Below, one piece after another: positions 1 to 5,225 of a stretch of DNA of 5,225 bases. Origin of the DNA: an uncultured Clostridia bacterium (GTDB lineage: Bacteria; Bacillota; Clostridia; Oscillospirales; CAG-382); the NCBI GenBank assembly GCA_905235695.1, contig CAJOMW010000152.1, forward strand, positions 1-5,225, read 5' to 3'. The first letter of the stretch is position 1, and every line of letters begins with the position of its first letter. The notes beneath the pieces are model-generated. The model ran no database searches and was not told the origin of the DNA. It saw nothing but the letters and a program-made list of their open reading frames with translations. The translations under genes and the position numbers were made by a program.

Positions 1-12
1 TCTTAATAAATT
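1..12. other. Downstream edge after the dnaE stop; no terminator visible
   Basis: Only 12 AT-rich bases follow the dnaE TAA (13-15). They hold no stem-loop or start codon with a ribosome binding site. Whether transcription ends or continues into another gene cannot be judged from this window. Confidence 0.5.
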
Positions 13-2787
13 TTACAAATTTCTATACACTGTCTTTACTGAGTCCTGCCCGAGGATTTCTCTGAGAAGCGTCAGCATCGTCTCGTTTATCTGCACGGAT
101 TTGGTCATACGGAGAGTCTTTTTTGTATCGGCAAAGTAAATGAACGTCGGAACAGCGCCGTATGAGAATATCTCGAGAAGATTCCGTGTCCTCTCGAACT
201 CCTCACCTTCGGACGAGTCTATTTTAAGAAACAGGCACAGCTTTTTGCCGTCGGCGTCGGTAAGCGGCATACCGGAAGTCGGCTTTTTGCCGTGGGCAGA
301 TCCGTCTGCTGCCGTCGGAGTCTTGAACTCGTACGGCTTCACAGAGCCGAGGCTCACCTTGTACACTTCTTTTCCGCCGGGGCTATCGCCCTTTGCTTTA
401 TCTTGTGATTCATCCGCGATAAGTCCGTCATCCGGCACAGGGACGACCTTGCTGACAAGTATCTTTGCCTCTCTTATTACCTCTCCGTTCTCGTCGGTAT
501 CGTTTGTGTCCTTAAATGACAGCTCGCCCGCGGCGACTATCGCCTTTCCGACCTCAAGCAAGGGTGAGAGCGTTTCGTATACGTTCGGGAAAACTATAAG
601 CTCGACGTTTCCGTATACGTCTTCGAGGTTGACAAACGCCATGCGCTTTCCGTTTTTGGAGGTAGTCACCTTTTTTGAAGCGACCATGCCGAGGACCTTT
701 ACCGTGTCTTTCTCGTGCATTGTCGGCTCTTCTCCGCGCGGCGGATTTGCCGCATCGTACAGCTCATCGCTGCTTACGGTGCCTATCCTGTGCGCCGTAT
801 CGGAATAGCGCTCGAGTGGGTGACCGGATATATATATTCCGGCTATCTCCTTTTCCATTGCGAGCTTTTCCATGTAGTCCATCTCCGCAAGGTCCGGATA
901 GTCTATATTCATTGCGGAATACGAGTCGGAGTCCGAATCGTCCGACATCGAGAACATATCGTACTGACCGGAAATGCTCAGGCGGTTTCTTCTCTGGAGT
1001 GCTTCAATCGCACTCTCGTAGACTGCGAGAAGCTGGCTTCTCTTTTTGCCGAACGTGTCAAACGCCCCGCATTTTATGAGGCTTTCGAGCATGTGCTTGT
1101 TTATTTCGCCCTGCGGCATACGTGTGAGAAAGTCCTCGAGAGAGGTGAAATCTCCGTTTTTGCGCTCCTCGACGACTTGATTTATGAAGTTTCTGCCGAC
1201 GTTCTTTACAGCAAGCAGTCCGAATCTTATATTATCCCCTTCTACGCAGAAGCTCGAAAAGCTCCTGTTTATGTCGGGCGGAAGCACCTTTATGCCCATG
1301 CTCTTGCAGTCTTCTATATAAAGAGCGACCTTTGCCGCACGGTCGAGAACGCTCGTGAGCAGAGCGCACATATATTCCTTCGGATAATGCGCTTTGAGGT
1401 ATGCGGTGCGGAATGACAGAACGGCATAGCAAGCGGCGTGGGACTTGTTGAAGGCGTATTTTGCAAATTCGCTCATCTCATCGTACAGCTCGGTTGCCGC
1501 CTTCTCATCTACTCCCCTCGCGATCGCACCCTCGCATTCGCTCGATCCGTCCTCCCTCTTTTTGCCGTGGAGGAAGTACTCCCTCTCCTCGTCCATTACC
1601 GCCTGCTTTTTCTTGCTCATGGCGCGTCTTACGATATCGGCTCTGCCGTATGAATATCCTGCGAGCTTTCTGAATATCTGCATTACCTGCTCCTGGTACA
1701 CTATGCATCCGTTGGTAACCGACAGTATCTCCTCAAGCCCGCTTGCTTTATACTCTATCTTATCCGGATTTTTTCTGTTTTCGAGATAGCGAGGTATGCT
1801 GTCCATCGGTCCCGGACGGTAAAGCGAAATCGCGGCGGTTATATCCTCGATATTTACGGGCTTCAGCCTTGTGAGAAGGCTTTTCATGCCCTTTGACTCG
1901 AGCTGAAATACTCCGTCGGTCTTTCCGGAGGATATGAGCTTATAGGTAAGCGGATCCGATATATCGACTTTTTTTATATCAAAATCAGCATGATTTTTCT
2001 GCACGTCTTTTTCTGCGTCAGAAATTACTGTCAGGTATCTCAGCCCGAGAAAGTCTATTTTCAGAAGTCCGAGGTCTGCGACGGTATTCATGGTAAACTG
2101 CGTCACTATGCTTCCGCGGTTTGCGGCGAGAGGAACGTACTCGTCTACCGGTTTATCGGTTATGACGACGCCGGCTGCGTGCACGGAGGCATGGCGCGGC
2201 ATACCCTCTAGGCGCTTTGCTACGTCAATGACGTGGCGGAGAGTCAGATCGTTTTCATATATCGAAGACAGGTTAGAATTTTCACTCATAGCCTTGTCTA
2301 TCGTCATGCCTATCGCAAAGGGAATGTTCTTAGCGACGGAATCGACTTCGGAGTAGCTTATTCCGAGCACCCTTCCTACGTCGCGGATTGCGGCTCTTGC
2401 CGCCATTGTTCCGAATGTCACTATCTGTGCAACGTGATCTCTGCCGTACTTTTCCGCAACGTATTCTATTACCTCCTGGCGTCTTTCGTAGCAGAAATCG
2501 ACGTCAAAGTCGGGCATACTCACCCTTTCGGGATTGAGAAACCGCTCAAACAGAAGGTCGTATTTTATCGGATCTACGTCGGTTATTCCGAGGCAGTATG
2601 CCGCAAGACTTCCGGCTCCGGAGCCTCTTCCCGGACCGACCGGTATACCCTTGCTCTTTGCGTATGAAATAAAGTCGTTTACTATGAGATAATACTCAGC
2701 GTAACCCATTGATATTACGACTTCAAGCTCGTGCTCAAGGCGCTTTTCGTACTCAGTGCGGTCAAACGCCTCGCCCTTGCTCTCCAT
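13..2787 (-). CDS. dnaE: DNA polymerase III alpha subunit, C-terminal piece (catalytic core to C-terminus), separated by the frameshift
   Basis: This piece polymerises DNA from dNTPs. The Met at 2787 is simply the first in-frame ATG: homology continues 43 codons upstream to 2916 (KCNFEFEFDKLFLPAFYPP and on), and no convincing Shine-Dalgarno precedes it. Numbered from this Met: nucleotide-binding GPGRGSGAGS (51-60), palm motif PDFDVDF with catalytic D95 and D97, and the third palm Asp D245 in KIDFLGLR. These correspond to E. coli D401, D403 and D555, with nearly the same spacing. Next come FQLESKGMKSLL and LYRPGPMD (about 295-330), fingers YQEQVMQIF...RRAMSKKK (about 365-397), AFNKSHAACYAV (about 440-450), a helix-hairpin-helix region (about 518-590), the clamp-binding motif QYDMF (608-612, bases 966-952), an OB fold (about 694-777), a polar linker (about 786-848) and a C-terminal domain. 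There is no intein or DnaQ-like exonuclease domain. With the frames joined, the protein would be about 1,235 residues. Confidence 0.94.
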   Translation of the reverse strand: MESKGEAFDRTEYEKRLEHELEVVISMGYAEYYLIVNDFISYAKSKGIPVGPGRGSGAGSLAAYCLGITDVDPIKYDLLFERFLNPERVSMPDFDVDFCYERRQEVIEYVAEKYGRDHVAQIVTFGTMAARAAIRDVGRVLGISYSEVDSVAKNIPFAIGMTIDKAMSENSNLSSIYENDLTLRHVIDVAKRLEGMPRHASVHAAGVVITDKPVDEYVPLAANRGSIVTQFTMNTVADLGLLKIDFLGLRYLTVISDAEKDVQKNHADFDIKKVDISDPLTYKLISSGKTDGVFQLESKGMKSLLTRLKPVNIEDITAAISLYRPGPMDSIPRYLENRKNPDKIEYKASGLEEILSVTNGCIVYQEQVMQIFRKLAGYSYGRADIVRRAMSKKKQAVMDEEREYFLHGKKREDGSSECEGAIARGVDEKAATELYDEMSEFAKYAFNKSHAACYAVLSFRTAYLKAHYPKEYMCALLTSVLDRAAKVALYIEDCKSMGIKVLPPDINRSFSSFCVEGDNIRFGLLAVKNVGRNFINQVVEERKNGDFTSLEDFLTRMPQGEINKHMLESLIKCGAFDTFGKKRSQLLAVYESAIEALQRRNRLSISGQYDMFSMSDDSDSDSYSAMNIDYPDLAEMDYMEKLAMEKEIAGIYISGHPLERYSDTAHRIGTVSSDELYDAANPPRGEEPTMHEKDTVKVLGMVASKKVTTSKNGKRMAFVNLEDVYGNVELIVFPNVYETLSPLLEVGKAIVAAGELSFKDTNDTDENGEVIREAKILVSKVVPVPDDGLIADESQDKAKGDSPGGKEVYKVSLGSVKPYEFKTPTAADGSAHGKKPTSGMPLTDADGKKLCLFLKIDSSEGEEFERTRNLLEIFSYGAVPTFIYFADTKKTLRMTKSVQINETMLTLLREILGQDSVKTVYRNL

Positions 2788-2828
2788 TTCGCTTATTCTG
2801 CGCTCAAATCCATCGTAGCAGAGCTTTC

Positions 2829-3719
2829 TCAGATACTCAACACAGCTCTTGCCGTCCGGAGGATAAAACGCCGGCAGAAACAGCTTGTCAAACTCAAATT
2901 CAAAATTGCACTTCTCTGAACGGTGTTTTCCAGCGCTTCTGGGTGTTCTGAAAACAGCGAGTACATGCTCTCCGTGTCCTTCAGATAAAACTCCTTTGTC
3001 TCAAATGCAAATCCGCCCTTTTCGGAGAGCGTCTTGTTCATCTGTATGCACATGAGTATATCCTGTATCTCGGAGTCCTCTTTGTCAATATAATGGACGT
3101 CGTTTGTCGCTGCGAGCGGAATATCAAGCTCCTTTGACATTTCACACAGCACCGCATTTACTATCGCCTGCTCGCGTATGCCGTGATCCTGCATCTCAAG
3201 ATAGAAGTTGTCACTGCCATATATACCCTTCAGCAGTTTTGCGTACTCCTTTGCCCCGTCAATGTCTCCCGACACAATATGCCTCGGTATATATCCTGCA
3301 AGGCAGGCGGAGAGGCATATAAGCCCCTCGCTGTGCTCCCGGAGAAGCTCGATATCGGCTCTCGGCTTCGCATAGAATCCCTCGGTATATGCCTTTGAGA
3401 CTATCTTTATAAGATTTTCGTATCCGGTTCTGTCCTTGCACAGCAGAATCAGGTGGGAATACTCGGAGTCGGAGAGCTTGTCCTTGCTGAAGCGAGAAGA
3501 TGGTGCGACGTATATTTCACAGCCGATGATTGGCTTTACGCCGTTTTTTTTGCACTCCTTATAAAAATCGACGACGCCGTACATTACGCCGTGGTCGGTT
3601 ATGGCTACGGCGTTCTGTCCCGCTCTTTTGACGGCCGCCGGTATCTCCGATATCCTGCATGCGCCGTCGAGAAGGCTGTATTCACTGTGTAAATGAAGAT
3701 GTACGAAGCCTTTTTCCAT
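2829..3719 (-). CDS. dnaE: DNA polymerase III alpha subunit, N-terminal piece (PHP domain), truncated by a frameshift
   Basis: This is the 5' part of dnaE, the replicative polymerase alpha subunit. Residues 1-267 are DnaE-like; the last 29 codons before the TGA at 2829-2831 are out of frame and match nothing expected. The PHP domain starts with FVHLHLHSEYSLLDG and keeps what look like all the metal ligands of active PHP domains: H9, H11, D18, D42/H43 (AITDHGVMYG), E68 (IIGCEIYVAP), H89, C139 (LSACLAGYIPR), and D207/H209 (ATNDVHYID). E. coli DnaE has lost several of these. An intact site is compatible with metal-dependent 3'-5' exonuclease activity, as described for some bacterial DnaE PHP domains, but activity here is inferred. 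The family sequence breaks after Val267 (codon 2921-2919) and resumes in another frame at 2916, almost exactly at the PHP/palm boundary. The start has a good Shine-Dalgarno. As drawn, the product would be a lone PHP domain with a scrambled tail. Confidence 0.9.
   Translation of the reverse strand: MEKGFVHLHLHSEYSLLDGACRISEIPAAVKRAGQNAVAITDHGVMYGVVDFYKECKKNGVKPIIGCEIYVAPSSRFSKDKLSDSEYSHLILLCKDRTGYENLIKIVSKAYTEGFYAKPRADIELLREHSEGLICLSACLAGYIPRHIVSGDIDGAKEYAKLLKGIYGSDNFYLEMQDHGIREQAIVNAVLCEMSKELDIPLAATNDVHYIDKEDSEIQDILMCIQMNKTLSEKGGFAFETKEFYLKDTESMYSLFSEHPEALENTVQRSAILNLSLTSCFCRRFILRTARAVLSI
2910..2921 (-). other. dnaE: Frameshift junction inside dnaE (net -1, probably a 7-base deletion)
   Basis: Upstream, the frame reads EALENTV, ending with the gtt codon at 2921-2919. 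Downstream, it reads EKCNFEFEFDKL from the gag codon at 2916-2914. Only two bases (c, a) lie between them. DnaE proteins usually have three residues here, as in E. coli NTVEIAKRCN, so nine bases are expected and seven appear to be missing. Without the shift the upstream frame stops at TGA 2829-2831. No homopolymer run lies exactly at the junction and no canonical slippery heptamer is seen. Confidence 0.85.
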
Positions 3720-3726
3720 AACTCTG

Positions 3727-3730
3727 CTCC
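3727..3730 (-). promoter_or_regulatory. Ribosome binding site of dnaE
   Basis: GGAG on the minus strand stands 7 bases before the ATG at 3719, inside the 14-base gap after the whiA TGA. Spacing and sequence are canonical. This fixes the dnaE start, which is followed at once by the family's N-terminal motif FVHLHLHSEYSLLDG. Confidence 0.75.
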
Positions 3731-3733
3731 ATT

Positions 3734-4453
3734 TCAGTCCTTTTTGCCTGTGAGCTGTTCGTACAGCTCGATTATTTTGGTAAGCCTGTGATTTACGCAG
3801 GACTTTGTCACGGGTGGCTCGTGAAGTGCCGCAAGCTCTGTGAGGTTAAGCGACGGGTTCTCCTCCTTGAGGCGCGCCGTATACGCTGTCTTATCAGAGA
3901 GAAGGTCATATTTGCCGTTTTCGGAGAAATACCTTATTGCCTCAAGCTGTTTTGCGGAAGCCGTCGCCGCTTTCTGCATATTTGCAGACTCAAAATTCAT
4001 TCTGCGGTTGACGTCGTTTCTGACCTGCTTTTCGACTATCTTATCGAGAAATTCAAAAGCGTATTTCTGTGCGCCGACAAAGCTCAGAAAGCCGAAGATG
4101 GTATCTCCGTCCTTGAAATAGACTATGCCGTTGTTCTTGCGCTTGGACACCTTTGCGTCGAGACCGTTCTCCGAGAGAAATATGGCAACCTCGTCCGCCT
4201 CCGGCTTTCCGGGAGCCTTTATCTCGAGATGATACCCCTTTTCCGGCGGATTCACAAAGCCGTATCCGACGAATACGCCCCTCAGAAAGTGCGAGGCGCA
4301 GGAAGGGCATTTGAAGGCTGATCTGTCGATAAAGGTAAAGTCGTCCTCAAAAAGCTTTAGGCCGTAATTATATGAATTTCTGCAGCACTTTTTGTCTATT
4401 TTAAGTTCTTTAAGCACGCTCTTTACAGAGGCGCTGTACGTCTTCTTTTCCAT
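3734..4453 (-). CDS. whiA: WhiA-family DNA-binding protein, short form lacking most of the first LAGLIDADG lobe
   Basis: WhiA is a DNA-binding protein of Gram-positive bacteria built from a degenerate homing-endonuclease fold and a C-terminal helix-turn-helix. It controls sporulation septation in Streptomyces and affects division and chromosome segregation in Bacillus. This protein has 239 residues against roughly 300-330 usually. The N-terminus SASVKSVLKEL..KKCCR (7-25) matches the family start. About 25 residues later it passes into the second lobe, HFLRGVFVGYGFVNPPEKGYHLEI (55-78), continuing to FGFLSFVGAQ (about 129). The first LAGLIDADG lobe is thus mostly missing. The linker VRNDVNRRMNFESANMQK (144-161) and the HTH region (about 168-235, with KSCVNHRLTKI) are well conserved, and no LAGLIDADG catalytic acids are evident. 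C49-P-S-C52 at the lobe start, with C23-C24 upstream, could form a metal site (speculative). The gene lies between murB and dnaE with gaps of 8 and 14 bases. The family call is firm; the function of the shortened form is unknown. Confidence 0.92.
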   Translation of the reverse strand: MEKKTYSASVKSVLKELKIDKKCCRNSYNYGLKLFEDDFTFIDRSAFKCPSCASHFLRGVFVGYGFVNPPEKGYHLEIKAPGKPEADEVAIFLSENGLDAKVSKRKNNGIVYFKDGDTIFGFLSFVGAQKYAFEFLDKIVEKQVRNDVNRRMNFESANMQKAATASAKQLEAIRYFSENGKYDLLSDKTAYTARLKEENPSLNLTELAALHEPPVTKSCVNHRLTKIIELYEQLTGKKD

Positions 4454-4459
4454 GGCAAA

Positions 4460-4463
4460 TCCT
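4460..4463 (-). promoter_or_regulatory. Ribosome binding site of whiA, overlapping the murB stop
   Basis: On the minus strand AGGA lies 6 bases before the ATG at 4453, and its first two bases are the last two of the murB TAG stop. The overlap suggests that ribosomes ending on murB can re-initiate on whiA (translational coupling, inferred). It supports the ATG at 4453 as the whiA start. Confidence 0.65.
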
Positions 4464-5225
4464 ATTTTATTATCCTAATTTCCGGCTCAAGAGCCACTCC
4501 TTTTTCTTCGAGCACCGTTTTTTGCACGAGTGATATGAGCCCTAACACATCGTCCGTAGTCGCTCCGCCCTTGTTGACTATAAAGCCGGCGTGCTTTTCG
4601 GATACGTACGCTCCGCCGACGTTCTTTCCCTTCAGTCCGCACTCCTCTATAAGCGCACCTGCGAAGTACCCTTCCGGGCGTTTGAATGCGCTTCCGCATG
4701 ACGGATACTCGAGCGGCTGTTTATCTATCCTCTTTTGCATTGTCTGCTTTGCCTCATTCATAAGAAGCTCTGCGTCGCCTTCCTCGAGGACAAAAGATGC
4801 GCCGAGTATAACGCCGTTTCTGCTCTGAAAGACGCTCGTTCTGTACCCGAAATCGCATTGTGCGTTTGTCAGTCTCTCAACCTTGTCACTCTCTGCGTCA
4901 TAAAAATCCGCATATTCCAAAACCGACGATATTTCCGAGCCGTATGCGCCGGCGTTCATGTAAACAGCGCCGCCTATGCTTCCCGGAATACCGTACGCAA
5001 ACTGCATACCGGCATAGCCCTTTTTGCACATTTCATAAGCGAGCTTTGTAAGCGACACTCCACAGCCGGCATAGACGTGAACTCTGCCGTCCTCGCCTTT
5101 CTCTGCGGAAAATCCCTTTACTCCCGTGGTCACTACCGGTACAAAATCAAGCTCTCCTTCGGGGATGAGCACGTTTGACATATTTCCGAGAACATAGTAT
5201 TTTTCTCCGCTTCTATAAAGCTCTC
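4462..5225 (-). CDS. murB: UDP-N-acetylmuramate dehydrogenase MurB (type IIb), N-terminus outside window
   Basis: MurB reduces UDP-GlcNAc-enolpyruvate to UDP-MurNAc with NADPH and FAD in the cytoplasm, the second committed step of peptidoglycan precursor synthesis. The frame is open to the window edge: 14 codons precede the Met at 5181 and read ELYRSGEKYYVLGN, which joins it as the FAD-loop motif LGNMSNVLI. That Met is therefore internal and the gene starts beyond 5225. About 253 of a usual ~300 residues are visible. Counting from this Met: FAD-domain motif YGIPGSIGGAVYMNAGAYG (63-81), GYRTSVFQ with the substrate-site Arg114, CGSAFKRPEGYFAG with the presumed proton-donor Ser164, and the C-terminal LEPEIRII with the conserved Glu234. 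The short YRTSVFQ loop and the SCGSAFKRP form fit type IIb enzymes of Gram-positives. One deviation is Met in place of the usual small residue of GNGSN. The stop TAG lies 8 bases before whiA. Identity is very secure. Confidence 0.96.
   Translation of the reverse strand, partial: ELYRSGEKYYVLGNMSNVLIPEGELDFVPVVTTGVKGFSAEKGEDGRVHVYAGCGVSLTKLAYEMCKKGYAGMQFAYGIPGSIGGAVYMNAGAYGSEISSVLEYADFYDAESDKVERLTNAQCDFGYRTSVFQSRNGVILGASFVLEEGDAELLMNEAKQTMQKRIDKQPLEYPSCGSAFKRPEGYFAGALIEECGLKGKNVGGAYVSEKHAGFIVNKGGATTDDVLGLISLVQKTVLEEKGVALEPEIRIIK

Noticed and set aside
715..1416. Plus-strand open frames of 60-233 codons (for example 715-1416, 140-808, 3788-4321)
   Set aside because: They lie wholly antisense to dnaE, whiA or murB, show no recognisable motifs, and are explained by the codon bias of the genes on the other strand.
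2787..2831. Independent translation start for the C-terminal DnaE piece at 2787
   Set aside because: No good Shine-Dalgarno precedes this ATG, it lies 42 bases after the TGA of the first piece, and starting there would discard 43 conserved codons. No in-frame GTG or TTG lies between 2916 and 2787.
2787..2916. Split intein or deliberate gene split of DnaE, as in cyanobacteria
   Set aside because: No intein splicing blocks flank the break, and the position (PHP/palm boundary) is not the cyanobacterial split site. Conserved DnaE sequence continues in the new frame without interruption.
2916..2930. Programmed -1 ribosomal frameshifting at G GAA AAC (minus strand) just before the dnaE break
   Set aside because: The heptamer is not canonical (its first three bases are not identical), and I saw no clear downstream stem-loop. 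Slipping there would give ENHRSEKCN, a poor match to the family and still two residues short.
3734..4453. WhiA as an active homing endonuclease of a mobile intron or intein
   Set aside because: The LAGLIDADG-like lobe lacks evident catalytic acids, the protein carries the WhiA-specific linker and helix-turn-helix, and it sits in a housekeeping operon.

Overview
The window is an ordinary housekeeping stretch, with all recognisable genes on the minus strand, tightly packed and apparently co-transcribed. Read in the direction of transcription (from 5225 down to 1), the order is murB (cut by the window edge), whiA and dnaE. WhiA, a Gram-positive-type (IIb) MurB, a DnaE of the kind lacking a proofreading exonuclease domain but keeping a complete PHP metal site, and roughly balanced base composition together suggest a Clostridia-like member of the Bacillota. 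The layout recalls the clostridial murB-rapZ-yvcK-whiA cluster with dnaE downstream. I cannot name a genus.

Region by region: 5225-4462 holds most of murB, the flavoenzyme that makes UDP-N-acetylmuramate; its N-terminus lies beyond the window. Eight bases later, with a Shine-Dalgarno that overlaps the murB stop, comes whiA (4453-3734). It encodes an unusually short WhiA that keeps the second LAGLIDADG-like lobe and the helix-turn-helix but lacks most of the first lobe. Fourteen bases further on is dnaE (3719-13), the alpha subunit of DNA polymerase III. Only 12 bases follow its stop, with no visible terminator, so the operon may continue.

The most notable feature is that dnaE is not one open frame. 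A frame change near 2916-2921 divides it into a 296-codon N-terminal piece (the PHP domain plus 29 out-of-frame codons) and a long C-terminal piece carrying the whole catalytic core. Comparison with the family suggests that 7 bases are missing at the junction. This is either a real mutation or an assembly or sequencing error. It does not look like programmed frameshifting or a split intein.

The genes link cell-wall precursor synthesis, a growth/division-associated DNA-binding protein and replication. The rapZ and yvcK genes that usually stand between murB and whiA in clostridia are absent here. I found no RNA genes, mobile elements, CRISPR arrays or long intergenic regions, and no evidence of a novel system. 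The points worth a second look are the dnaE break, the reduced WhiA and the condensed gene order.
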